Assembly (NCBI GenBank): GCA_016647705.1
Contig: CM028340.1
Span: 16,197,001-16,261,000 of the forward strand
Source of the DNA: Eucommia ulmoides
Lineage: Eukaryota > Streptophyta > Magnoliopsida > Garryales > Eucommiaceae
Length of the DNA stretch: 64,000 nucleotides
Direction of reading: 5' to 3'
The position numbers and the translations under genes were made by a program. The notes beneath the pieces are model-generated. The model made no database searches. It worked only from the letters and a program-made list of their open reading frames with translations, and was not told where the DNA came from. The stretch's first letter is position 1. Each line of letters opens with the position of its first letter. Shown in pieces: positions 47,456 to 58,760 of this stretch.

Positions 47456-48089
47456 CACACCGTGGTTCATCGCCCTACTTGTTTCGCTCTCAACCGAGCT
47501 GATGGCGAGTGGCAGAAGTTCTGGGCCATCGGTGGCGGCGGGGAATCCTCTTTTAAACCGACGGCGGCGAACTGAGTTGATGTCATGTTCATCGCCGAGC
47601 TGAACCGTTCCCACCGCCGAGTTGTTAAAAAAATCTACAAAAAAATTAATTATTATTTATAAAAAAAAAATGTTAAAAAAAAAAAATCAAAAAAAAATAA
47701 ATATGTAATATGTTTATTTATTTTTTTTTAATTTTTTTTTTTTTTTTATAGGGGTGGGGTGGGGGATTCCGGCCCTACCATGGCCGGAATCAACCACCCC
47801 CATCCCTATCCCCTTCTTTTTTAATTTTTTTTTTCCATTTTTTTTAATAATTTTTAAAAACCCAGTCTAGAGAGAGAGAGAAACCCGGTGAAGAAGATGA
47901 CCAAAAAAGAACCAAACCAATAATTACAACATTGACCCTTTATATTTGGCTATATATTCAAATAGATCCATGACATTAACCCATGTCATGGTTGGATTCT
48001 AATATTTAAAAAGTGTTTAAAAAATATTTATTAAGTAAATTTTCGTTTGTTAGTTATTATTTATTAAAAAAAAAATTGTTTAAAAAAAT
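47456..48089. other. Centre of the Mutator-like element
   Basis: About 630 bp with smaller inverted copies of the cggcggcgaa..gagctgaacc block (47330-47400, 47540-47630, mirrored at 48118-48170) and the palindrome-like ccggccctaccatggccgg near 47771-47789. The open frame at 47315-47614 (minus) lies across these repeats and shows no domain. No transposase. Confidence 0.6.
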
Positions 48090-51000
48090 TATCAATTTTT
48101 TTTTAACAATTTTTTCTATTTGACGGCGGCGAACCGAGCTGAACCATTCCCACTGCCGAGTTGTTAAAAAAATCTACAAAAAAAATAGTTATTATTTTTT
48201 AAAAAATGTTAAAAACAAAGTCGAAAAAAATAATAATAAATCTTAAAAATTTCACAACGGACTAGTGAATAACTTTTATATAATCGTCAAAGTTGGTCAG
48301 ATAAGTTGGTTCTGACATTTTAAAGTTTTATTACGTAGTCTTAGGAACCCAAATTATGTTCAAAAAAATCGGGTTTATTTCGGTTATAGATAGACCATCT
48401 TTTGTTAACTCAAAGTTGCAAAAAAATTGCAGATCTAACTCATCCGACCAACTTTAACGATTATTTAAAAGTTATTCACTAGTCCATTTTGACTTTTTCA
48501 AGTTTTAGTATGTAGTCTTAGTAACACAGTTTATGTACAAAAAAATTGGGTTCATTTCGGTTACGGATAGACCATATTTTGTTAACTCAAAGTTGCTAAA
48601 AAAAACTGTAGAACCAACTCATCCGACTAAATTTGACGATTATTTAAAATCAATTCACCAGTCCGTTCTGACATTTTTAAATTTTATTAAGTACTCTTAG
48701 GAACCCAGATTATGTACAAAAAAATTGGTTTCATTTCGGTTACTGATAGATCATCTTTTGTTAACTCAAAGTTGCAAAAAAAATTGCAGAACTAACTCAT
48801 CCGACCAACTTTGACGATTATTTAAAATTAATTCACTAGTTCGTTTTGACATTTTTAAGTTTTATTACGTAGTCTTAGGAACCCAAATTATGTACAAAAA
48901 AATTGGGTTCATTTCGGGTACGGATAGATCATTTTTTTTTTAACTCAAAGTTGCCAAAAAACACTGCAGAACCAACTCATCCAATCAACTTTGACGATTA
49001 TTTAAAAGTTATTCATTAGTCCGTTCTGACATTTTTAAGTTTTATTATGTAATCTTAGTAACACCATATATGTACAAAAAAATTGGATTCATTTCGGTTA
49101 CGGATAGACTATCTTTTGTTAACTCAAAGTTGCCAAATAAAACTGCAGAACCAACTTATCCGACCAACTTTGACGATTATTTAAAAAATATTCGCTAGTC
49201 CGTTGTGATATTTTTAAATTTTATTACCTACTCTTAGGAACACAGTTTATGTACAAAAAAATTGGATTCATTCATATCGCCATTTGTTTGAGAGGGTCCG
49301 TTCGGTGACTATCGCCGTTTATTATATAATTGTTTTTTTTAAATTTATATTTAATACAAACCTTAGGATTCAATTAAAAAGTGTTAATCACATTTTCGTT
49401 CCGTTTTTTAATTTTATTATTTTTTTTTTCCACTTTTATACTTGAAATTTTGGGTTTCAACTAAAAAATGTTAACTATATTTTTGTCCCTATATTTAATT
49501 TTAATTTTTTTTTGTATTTTCATAATACAAACCTTGGGATTCAATTAAAAAATATTGATTACATTTTCGCCCCCTTTTTTTTTTGCACTTTCATACTTAA
49601 AATTTTGGGTTTCAACTAAAAAGTGTTAATTATATTTTTGCCCCTATATTTAATTTTAATTTTTTTTTGGCACTTTCATAATACAAACTTTGAGATTCAA
49701 TTAAAAAGTATTAATTACATTTTCGTCCTTTTTTTTTTTTTTGCAATTTTATCCCTGAAAACTTAGGTTCAATTAAAAAATGTTAATTACATTTTTATCC
49801 CTTTATTTAACTTTGGTTTCTATTTTTTCTTTTATTGTGGGCACTTTCGTCCATGAAAACTTAGGTTTCATAAAGGAATTGCATTTTTATGAGAAACGCG
49901 TTTAATTTCAGTATAATGGTCATTTTTAATATAATTTTTGTTAATATTTTTTAAAATTAATTACATTTACCAAATAATTATAATTTATATTTAATTTTTA
50001 ATTTTGAAATATTAAATAAACTTTCAAATTATCATAATTTAAATATATTATATAAAACAGAACGGCTTTTGCTGATTAGGATAAACTTATGATTAGGACA
50101 AACAAAAATATGATTAGGACAAACAAATGCAGACTAAGACAAACAAATTTGCTGACTAAGACAAACATAAAAAAAATTAACTCAATTTTGGGTAAAAGAT
50201 TAATTAATTTTTCTTAATTAAAAAATTAATTTAATTAATTAACCTTTGAATTGTTTCCATATATTCCCAATTTTCGGTTTACTAATAAATTATTACTTAA
50301 AATAATTAGGCTTAATATTAGCTAGGTGAATTGTTTCCATATATTACCTAATCCTCTATCCCTTTTACGAAAACAAAGGACTAATCAATTCTTAATTCTT
50401 AATTGCCTATCACCGGTTAAGGCATCAATGTTATTGTAGGCATTAATTTATATTCATTTTTCTCTAATTTAAAAACTAATTTGATTAATTAACCATTCAT
50501 TAATTAACTATTTGTCTTAGTTAACTATTTGTAGGGTTAATTTTCATTAACCCGCCGCTCACCCAACCAAACCACTAGCAAATGACTTTCTCTGAACTCC
50601 CTCTTCTCTTCTTCTGCCATCGTCGACTCATCGTCTTCACTGCATCGTCGCAATCACAGCTCCACTGCCGCGTCGTCTAAATCCTACCATTACCGTGAGT
50701 CACCACTGTCACCTCCCTAACGAAACATTATGCTTCAAGCCATATTCACTCTCACCAAGCACGACATCTCCACTACTACTGTCGTGCTTTGTCCAGATCT
50801 CAGAATCCACGTCGTCGGCCATTACAACTGCCATCGCTGCGACCTATCAACTACCACCAGATCTCGCTTCATTATCTCTATTGATGACAGATGTGCAACA
50901 CAGACAAGCACCCCATTCTCTATCACCATCGGTGTCTGAAAGAACTCGCATGTACTCTAATCGCAGGTACTCCATCTTATTTTTCTATTTTTATTTTCAG

Positions 51001-52949
51001 ATTTAATTTATTTATTTATTTTGGGTACAATATAGTTGATAATTGTGGATTTTTTTCAAGCTCTATTTTTTTGTTCAGATTCATTGTGTTTGTTGGTTGA
51101 TTTTGTTGGTAATGTTGTATAGTTGTATTGTTGTTGATTGAATATTACTGATTTTGTTTATTATCATCATCGTTGGTACTAATTTTGTCAATGAGAAGGA
51201 ACTTGAGGTTCTTAACACTCCAATCGCGGTATGTATTCAAGCATTAGCTAGATAATCTTTATTGATCTAACTTTCTTCTTTTAATTGATTTGATTTTCTT
51301 CTTTTGCAATTTTCAATAGTTTTTTTCATTTAGTTAAATCTATTTTATGTTTAATTTGATCCAGATTGAACACCATCTTCGCTGCTCACGCAACACCCTC
51401 CATCACTAAACAGATCTAACGTTGGTTGATTTGGTAAGCTCACGTTCATTTTGTTGGTACTGCTATATAGCTATATTTTGTTGATTGATTCTATATCACT
51501 TGGTATTGATTTTGTTTGTTATCATGGTTGATTCTGATTTGTCAATGAGAAAGAACTTGAAGTTCTTAAGCTCAAACATAAGTGGCGTTTGTTTAATGTG
51601 TTGTTTCCAAGCGATTTTAGGAGAAGCGTTGTTGATAGATATTGTAGGCCTTCAAAATTATTTTTAATAGATACTGAATTTCTGTGTTTTCAACGTTGTT
51701 CATCACAGTTTTCTTCTTCGGATACACTGCAGCTCTTAAAACCGATCTTCATTTTCTTTTTCGATATTTCATTCGTAGTGAAAATTAATGGCAATATTTC
51801 CAATTTATTTATTTACTCTTTCAATCGAATCAGATTTGGTTTGCTGTGTAATAGCAATGACAAACCTATGCTGCAAGTTGAAACTGTGATTCAGGATTAC
51901 TCTGTGAAATGTGCCTCACGAATGGCAGCCTTCAGCCTCATTGCACCCGAATGCGAACTCTGAATCCATTCTCAAAGTTTCCTCGCATATATAACTACAT
52001 TAATGATTATGTATTTTTTTATTATTTTCAAGAACCGTGTGAGGATCATTTAAACGGAACCGATTCTTTGGAATGTAGTTTGTTTAAGTTTGGTTTAACG
52101 ATCGATTTGTGAGAATTTTGATACTGAGTTTTCTTATTCTTATTCTTCTCTCATAATTCAGTTGTGATGTCTAGATTCAACTATATCCAAGGTGATATTG
52201 ATAGAATGTTAACGATTGACAATCTGCATTTTCTGTTAATTTTCATTTGTTGGATAACTTTTGTATGGTTTGTGAAGTAGTTTTAGGTTTTTTGGCAACT
52301 TTTGTTGAAATTTTGATGAAATTTAATTTTTGGTTAGTATGTGAGGTTTATTTCCACCTAAATGCGAGTATTTTTTTTTTTTTTCGTATCTTCCTCTCCA
52401 AAAAAATAGATCTCTTTGTTACTGTCATGTTAGTTGTGTATGTCTTTTATGAGAATTTGTATTCTTGATGGTCTCTCAATGACTTTAAGTGTTTTGTTTA
52501 TTTTTTTTTTTTTATGGAGGATGTTTTTATCCAACATTATAGATATATTAATGTGCTAAAGAAATGAACTTGGATATATCTAAAGAGTGGAGTGTTCGGT
52601 CAAGAAAGTTGTGATCTAATGAGTGGTTTTTCAGTAAGGAATTAATGTCACGTGAAATATAGGCGAAATTGTTTTGTTTGTTTTTTTTTGTTTTTTTTCC
52701 TTTTTTTTTTTCCTTTTTTTTTTTTTTTTTTTTTTATGATTTGCATTATAATAGATTTATTGCTAACATATAATTCTTCTTATTTTATATCAGTACAAGT
52801 TGTAGTCTTGATTGTGAGTTAATATTGACGTTCAATTGTTAATTGTTATTAATGTTTAAATGAAAAAGGTGTTTTTTTTTTTTAACATCCGTACCTTCAG
52901 ACATGGGTTATACGTTAGTATACATATATAATGAAATAATCACAAGTTT

Positions 52950-53012
<63 letters not shown>

Positions 53013-53160
53013 GAATGAATAAAAAAGGGGAACCAAGAAAAATAAAAATTATAGAAACCGGCCGTATTACGGCCGGTTAAATCTATTTTCGTAAAAAATA
53101 TAAAAATGGACCTATTTGCGTAATTTGACAACTTTTTAACAATATTTACGTAAGTAGCTC
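48090..53160 (-). repeat. Right arm of Mutator-like element (interrupted)
   Basis: Inverted copy of the left arm with six ~179-bp units (48240-49320), the A/T-rich blocks to 50047, then, after the insert, the AT tract (52957-53008) and the terminal 160 bp. It lacks about 100 bp around the left-arm C run. Confidence 0.83.
50048..52918. mobile_element. 2.9 kb insert of unknown type in the Mutator arm
   Basis: The right arm breaks after aatttaaatata and resumes at tatacatatata, so tata is the longest target duplication I can see. The left end has five tandem ctaagacaaac-like units (50085-50170). 50560-50990 is GC-richer with Ser/Thr-rich open frames and splice-like CAG|GTACT sites. A block encoding VNEKELEVL occurs twice 354 bp apart (51187 and 51541), the second followed by an open stretch to 51961. 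No terminal inverted repeats, no RT, no Helitron ends were found. It could be a transposon carrying gene pieces or a filler from repair. Confidence 0.5.
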
Positions 53161-53170
53161 AAAATAAGGC

Positions 53171-53383
53171 AGTGGAACTTCGGGGGTCAAATTCGTAATT
53201 GCATGAGAAAGTGCGATGTCTTACCTCGAGCCCTGACCCGTCGCTTTCTCCAGCTCAGAGCGATATCTCAGCAGCTCCACGGCGTAGATCCGAGGAGCTT
53301 GTGGAAACCCCAACATCCTCCAAATCTAGCAATTTTTTTCTTCTCGTTCTTCACGTTCGTTTCGATCAATCACCATTCATCAG
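53171..53383 (+). other. eIF4A 5' non-coding exon 1 (approximate start)
   Basis: GC-richer sequence ending CATTCATCAG|GTATTTCG, a good plant donor site, whose partner acceptor is the TTTTGCAG|T before the start codon. It begins directly at the Mutator target duplication, so the transcription start cannot be placed from sequence. ATGs at 53203 and 53216 would open upstream frames if the start is this far up. Confidence 0.6.
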
Positions 53384-53772
53384 GTATTTCGTCATTCCTT
53401 TTTTTTTTTTTTTTGTGTTTTTAATGTTTTTCTTCCGTTTTATTCTGTATTTCTGTCGATAAATCTTCGTTTGTGCATCGCAATTGGATTTTCTGCGAGT
53501 TTTGGATAATGTGAAAACTTGTATATGGATCCAAATTTGATTTCTTAGTATGGGCTGTTGTCGATTTGTGTTACAATTCGTCGATTTGATGTCTGGCCGT
53601 TAGTCAATTCTTTTTATGAATCTGTTACGGTTGTATGTTTTTGTTAATTGAGTGTGGAACATTGCTGTAAACCAATTCGTGCGTGCGAGTTTTTGCGTTT
53701 TTACGTACGGTTGTGGAATTCTTACACGTGACACGAGTCATCCTTATATGCATGTATGCATATATGTATATG

Positions 53773-53777
<5 letters not shown>

Positions 53778-53836
<59 letters not shown>
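53778..53836. repeat. (TA)n microsatellite in intron 1
   Basis: About 29 uninterrupted TA units after a tatgcatgtatgcatatatgta lead-in. Confidence 0.97.
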
Positions 53837-53839
<3 letters not shown>

Positions 53840-54130
53840 CCTTAACTAGTGGTTCCTTGCTTGCCCGGGTCTGGCCGGTTTCACTTCCTACTACCGGACA
53901 GACAAGGAACCGGCTGGAGTCCCCCTGTCTCTTAAGCTCCATATTCCGATCCATCCCCTCTTTGCCGATTGAACAAAGCCTTTTGTTTGGTCTCGTTGTG
54001 ACTTGTAAGTAACCTTCCACACTGAGCAAAAACAACAGGAAGTCAATTGGTGCCTACCTTCTCAAAGGATCAAGTTGCTCGATGGTGTGCATTTTTCATG
54101 AGCTGCTTTCAGCTGGTCACTGCGGGGGCG
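53837..54130. other. GC-richer foreign-looking segment in intron 1
   Basis: The composition shifts abruptly from AT-rich intron to roughly balanced sequence starting cccttaactagtggttcctt. It contains an imperfect inverted pair, ggttccttgcttgcccggg..ccgg and ccggacagacaaggaacc. It resembles organellar or transposon DNA in texture, but I cannot identify it. Confidence 0.35.
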
Positions 54131-54370
54131 TTACTAAAAAAGTACTTTAATGTTGACAATAGAAAAAAAAATAATGGACTAATCAATGCAATTATACATT
54201 GCTTAGAAAAATAGAGCTATATGTTCGATAAATCAAAGAGCATCCTAGAGTCACAGTCAAATACCCTTTCTTTATTGCGTGATAACTTTTAATTGTACAT
54301 CTTGGATATATCAAATTTTAGCTGAGTTACCAATGATTTGCTAATTCAGTACTGTTAAACATTTTGCAGT

Positions 54371-57300
54371 ATGGCGGGTTTGGCACCTGAAGGTTCACAA
54401 TTTGACGCTCGTCAGTATGATAGCAAAATGAATGATTTGTAAGAACTTCTTTAACTTTTTCCTCTTGTTTATGATGTTTCAATCTTGATGGTGTAGGACG
54501 TTGCTAGGTCTAATTTGTGTAGCCTCCTTTTCATGTTTCCTTTCAGTAGCAGATTTTAATTGTCTTCAATGGTTTCTGTCCACAGGCTTTCAGCTGATGC
54601 CCAAGATTTCTTCACCTCATATGATGAGGTTTATGATAGTTTTGATGCGATGGGCTTGCACGAGAATCTTCTAAGGGGTATTTATGCATATGGTATGTTT
54701 GATTATGATCCCTTTTTAATTTTAGGGTGTCCTTTTTAATTTTAGGGTGTCCTCCATTTGATTTAGTTTGATGCGTCTTTTAGCATCCATGACAAATTGG
54801 TGACCCCAATTTGTTAGGTTCCTTATAATCTAAAATGCGATTTGGTTCATCCCTAGTCCCTACAGAAATTGAATGTTGGCTTATGGTAACATCCATACGG
54901 TTATATAGTTTATACTTTATATGATACCTTAGGCATTGTTTGATAACATTTTTAAGTACTTTTTCGCTTTTTAGCAAAAAAGAGTGCTTCAAAAAATAGA
55001 GTAGCATTTGTTGTCTACTAAGAAGTGTAATATTAAAATCAATGTTGTAAAAAACATTCGTGGGGCTCGCCCAAAGGCTGGGTGGTCCTAAACTGCCTCG
55101 GGGCCATGAGGGGGGCTATTTTCCAGCTGGGCTTGCGCCCAAATATTGTGGGTGACACCCAACTTCGCCCCGGGCGAAGTTCGACGTTGCTTATGCCCTA
55201 TGTCCATCACTAAAAAAATTAGGAGAGACGAAACATGATTTTGCACATGTTTGGTGTGTTCGCCTTCGTCTTTTTCGCTTCGCCGATGCCAGACCTCAAA
55301 GGTTGGAAGTGCGACCAAGCTTTGGGGTTGCAAAGATTGTCATTCAGATGAGGAAACAAAGGTCAATGGCGGTGAAAATAGGAGAACTAGGGTTAAGTCG
55401 TGCGGTTTTTTTTGTTTTTTTTTATGTTTTATTTGGAAATAAAGCAATTCTCTCCTCTAATGGTTTTTTAAAAAACTAATAAAGGAAATTTTTTGAGTCT
55501 TTGATCAGAAATCAAGAAAGATTATTACTTGTTAGAGAATAGATGACAAAATAAAGAATAATATTTAATAGCATCCTTAAATAGGTTGGCCTCATTTGGA
55601 AAATAAAAGTTCAATTAAATTACTATTTATGATTCATAACTTTTGTCATCTTATGTTTTATCCACATTTATTTTTCATATATATTCTTTTTATTTATTTT
55701 TTATTTTTAAATATTAAAAAAATTATGTATCGTGGGGCTTACGCCCCACGATTCAAGACTTTCGCCTCGCCCTAAACAAGTCAAAACGCCCCACCCAACG
55801 ACCCCACGTTTACAACACTGATTAAAATCAAGAACATATAAGTACTAATTTTGGAAAATAAAAATGAGTTGTTTTTTATTTCTTTGAATTTTTTTTTCTT
55901 TTTTGTATTTTAAAATATTGATGGCCTAGGAGCTCTTTACCCAAATTTTCCCAACCCCTTGCTTAATTATTTTGGATTAAGAGATCGTTTATATTGATAA
56001 CAGTATTGATATTAACTCTATGTTATCAAAAACATTCAGATTTTTTGCTTTTGCTTTACATAAAAGTACTTTTTGTTCAATTAACTTTTTTTTTTAATTA
56101 TAAGAAGTGCTTTAAAAAAGTGTTACCAAATGATGCCTTAGCTCATGCCGACTTATTTTCATTTTTTCACCTATATAATTTGAAGATATATTAAAACATG
56201 TTTCCTTTATAGGTTTTGAAAAACCCTCGGCAATTCAGCAGAGGGGAATTGTCCCCTTCTGTAAGGGTCTTGACGTGATTCAGCAAGCTCAGTCTGGAAC
56301 TGGAAAGACTGCGACTTTCTGCTCCGGCATCCTTCAGCAGCTCGACTACGGTTTAGTGGAATGCCAGGCCTTGGTTTTGGCACCTACTCGGGAACTTGCA
56401 CAACAGATTGAAAAGGTTATGAGAGCACTTGGAGATTACCTCAGTGTGAAGGTGCATGCTTGTGTGGGTGGAACCAGTGTCCGTGAAGATCAGCGCATTC
56501 TCTCCAGTGGGGTTCATGTAGTTGTTGGAACTCCTGGACGTGTTTTTGACATGCTGCGGAGGCAGTCTCTTCGCCCTGATTATATCAAGATGTTTGTGTT
56601 GGATGAAGCTGATGAAATGCTTTCAAGAGGTTTCAAGGATCAGGTCCTCCCCCATCTCTATTATTTTATGTGTTTATTGTGTGTGTGTGTGTATCTGCAT
56701 ATGTTTGTGTGTGCATATTGATTTAGTGCCCGTTTTGTTGTCTAAATACCAGCCTAAATTATTCTATTTTAAGAATTATCTTATTTATGACAAATTGATT
56801 TGTATATATCTCCATTTACAAATGGTTTTCTTAAATACAACAACTAGGGTATTGATTTTGCTTAAAAAATAAAAAATCCTTGGCTGTCACTTGTCTGGTA
56901 AAATTTAGTTATGATTTTTAGAAGGGGTCCTTGTTATGTATTCCTTTATTTTCTATTGCTATGTTTTTTAATTCCGGTTTCGGAACAATTTATTTTAAGT
57001 CTTTACCAATACTCAAGTTGGCTTTAATTATGATATCAAATGCAAATTCAACATCTAATTGATATTAACTAAAGGACTTAAAAAAAAAAAAAAAAAAAGA
57101 TGAAAAGTTATAAGTGAATTATTTCAAGGACAATACAATGATTTTCCCTTTTGGAATTCACATTGATCCGTCTTCAAATTGTTCTAATGGTAAATTGTTG
57201 GTATCTAGATCTATGACATATTCCAACTCTTGCCTTCAAAAGTTCAAGTCGGGGTATTCTCCGCCACAATGCCCCCAGAAGCCCTAGAAATCACAAGAAA

Positions 57301-57844
57301 ATTCATGAACAAACCCGTGAGGATCCTTGTGAAGCGCGATGAACTCACGCTCGAGGGTATAAAACAATTCTACGTGAATGTCGACAAGGAAGAATGGAAG
57401 CTTGAAACCTTATGCGATCTCTACGAAACCCTAGCCATCACCCAAAGCGTCATCTTTGTGAACACAAGAAGAAAGGTTGATTGGCTCACAGACAAAATGC
57501 GTAGCCGAGACCATACAGTGTCAGCCACTCATGGGGACATGGATCAGAACACAAGGGATATTATAATGCGGGAATTTCGTTCTGGGTCTTCTCGTGTTCT
57601 CATTACGACCGATCTTTTGGCCAGGGGTATAGATGTCCAACAAGTTTCACTTGTGATAAACTATGATCTTCCTACCCAACCTGAGAACTATCTTCACCGG
57701 ATTGGAAGGAGCGGGCGGTTTGGGAGGAAGGGCGTTGCGATAAATTTTGTGACGACTGATGATGAGAGGATGTTGTTCGATATACAGAAGTTTTACAATG
57801 TGATCGTTGAGGAGCTGCCGTCTAATGTTGCTGATCTGCTCTAA
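54371..57844 (+). CDS. eIF4A: Eukaryotic translation initiation factor 4A (DEAD-box RNA helicase)
   Basis: The exons are 54371-54438, 54586-54692, 56213-56643 and 57209-57844. All junctions are GT-AG, and they join in frame to 413 codons, the usual plant eIF4A length. The protein begins [20 protein letters not shown]. It has the Q motif (F60, [10 protein letters not shown]), motif I AQSGTGKT 84-91, PTRELA 116-121, GG and TPGR 165-168, DEAD 189-192, SAT 220-222, ARGID and HRIGR 365-369, ending in SNVADLL. It is an ATP-dependent RNA helicase of the eIF4F cap complex that unwinds 5' leaders for ribosome scanning in the cytoplasm. [17 protein letters not shown] and the C-terminus separate it from the splicing-linked eIF4A3. 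The start follows directly on an acceptor site. No inactivating change is seen. The Mutator-like element upstream may alter expression. Confidence 0.96.
54439..54585 (+). other. eIF4A intron 2
   Basis: 147 bp, GTAAGAAC...TCCACAG, splitting a Leu codon after its second base. Ordinary composition. Confidence 0.9.
54932..56137. mobile_element. Harbinger-like MITE (interrupted)
   Basis: Ends are GGCATTGTTTGATAACA and the reverse complement of GGCATCATTTGGTAACA, flanked by TTA on both sides (54929-54931 and 56138-56140), the target of PIF/Harbinger elements. Without the inner element it is about 417 bp. A copy of the same kind of right end (ttaccaaatagtgcc) lies at 58658-58672. Confidence 0.75.
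55040..55820. mobile_element. hAT-like element nested in the MITE
   Basis: Terminal repeats CAATGTTGTAAA and (reverse) CAGTGTTGTAAAC are flanked by an exact 8-bp duplication attaaaat (55032-55039 and 55821-55828), the hAT signature. The subterminal parts are GC-rich (cgtggggc, ccccgggcgaag). No transposase: 781 bp, non-autonomous. It sits on the transcribed region of eIF4A but is removed by splicing. Confidence 0.85.
56644..57208 (+). other. eIF4A intron 4
   Basis: 565 bp, GTCCTC...TATCTAG, between complete codons (Gln202 and Ile203). It contains an A run of 18 at 57082-57099. No inserted element recognised. Confidence 0.9.
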
Positions 57845-58760
57845 ATCGGAGTGTTTTTCTACCTTGCCAAAAATAGGTAAATAAATTTATATTTGTTGAG
57901 GAATGTTGTTAGCTTTGCCCCTTCTCCCTTCTGTGTTTGTAGGGGATTAGTCACCGATTGTTAGTGTTTTTCTATTGTTTCATAAGTAAAAATGTCTTAA
58001 AAGTAGTTTTTGTTTTGCGATTACTAAAAGTAGTTTTGAAATTCAAATTTTACTCAAATGTTGCTATACTTTAATTTTTTACTTCTACTGTTAAGCAAAA
58101 CTGGAAAAGCATTAACACTTTTTTTTTTTTTTACAATAAAAAGTTAATATTTCAAAAAATTACTTTCATTTAAAAATAGAAATAGAAAAATTGTAAGTAT
58201 GTTTGATAGTGTACTAGTATACTAGTGTAGAGATTTTATCTTCTTCTTGTCACCATATGGTCATCTTTTAATTCAAAGAAATTTGATGGACGGTGTAGAG
58301 AATTTAGATAAATAGTTTGTAGTCTATCAATCTTTCAAAATATATAAAAAAAAAAAAAAATCCAAGAAAAAGCATTTTTTCTCCTTTAAAGAAAATACTT
58401 AAATTAATGTTTTTATTTTTTTAAATTTATTTATTTTTAAAAGTGTCTTTCTAACTGCAAAGAAATGCTACTTCTTCTTTTATTTATTTATTTATTTTTA
58501 GAAGCATTTCTTTAACCGCCAAAGAAATGCTGCTGCTTATTTTTTTTAATTATTTTTTTATTTTTTATTTTTTCACTTAAAAACACATATGTACTATAAA
58601 AATGTTACCAAATAGTCTCTAACTCGTTCTTATTGTAAAAATGTGCTTCAGAAGTGTGTTACCAAATAGTGCCTTTAACTTTCAAGGTATTTATTTGACA
58701 ATATTCTGATTGTTTATTTTTTGATATACAGCTTTGACAATGCAGTGAGGAGCAGCCGTT
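57845..58760 (+). other. eIF4A 3' untranslated region and flank
   Basis: The stop TAA is followed by AT-rich sequence with several aataaa-like signals (for example gtaaataaattt at 57878). TAG|GTAAATAA at 57877 and TATACAG|CTTTG at 58730 could bound a 3' intron, which I cannot prove. 58440-58545 has a small repeat (aagaaatgctact..ttt), and 58600-58672 has MITE-like ends. Confidence 0.4.

Larger units (their letters stand above)
45459..53160. mobile_element. Mutator-like element with ~2 kb inverted arms
   Basis: The termini are inverted repeats (left GAGCTGTTTATGTAAAT, right the reverse complement of GAGCTACTTACGTAAAT), continuing through aaaagttgtcaaattac and the ccggc...gccgg motifs. An exact 10-bp duplication aaaataaggc flanks it (45449-45458 and 53161-53170), in the 8-11 bp range of Mutator-like elements. 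The arms run inward to about 47455 and 48090, and each carries tandem units of about 179 bp. The centre encodes no transposase, so it is non-autonomous. The right arm is split by an insert (50048-52918); without it the element is about 4.8 kb. Confidence 0.85.
53384..54369 (+). other. eIF4A intron 1
   Basis: 986 bp within the 5' untranslated region, GTATTT...TTGCAG. Long leader introns are common in plant housekeeping genes and often raise expression (general knowledge). It contains a (TA)n tract at about 53778-53836 and a GC-richer segment at 53837-54130. Confidence 0.75.
54693..56212 (+). other. eIF4A intron 3, enlarged by nested transposons
   Basis: 1,520 bp, GTATGT...TTATAG, splitting a Gly codon after its first base. 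It holds a 21-bp duplication (about 54710-54752, tttttaattttagggtgtcc twice) and the Harbinger-like element with its hAT-like insert. Without them the intron would be about 310 bp. Confidence 0.9.

Noticed and set aside
47315-47614. 99-codon minus-strand frame in the Mutator-like element as a transposase or captured gene
   Set aside because: It spans the small inverted repeats of the element centre, ends in an A-rich tract coding Lys, and lacks any transposase motif.
50048-52918. Helitron or LINE identity for the insert
   Set aside because: No TC...CTRR ends with terminal hairpin, no A-rich tail with long target duplication, and no RT or helicase motif.
54371-57844. eIF4A3 (exon junction complex helicase) as identity
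   Set aside because: The N-terminus, the [11 protein letters not shown] region and the NVADLL end match eIF4A-1/2 rather than eIF4A3, which has different residues after SAT and a different N-terminus.
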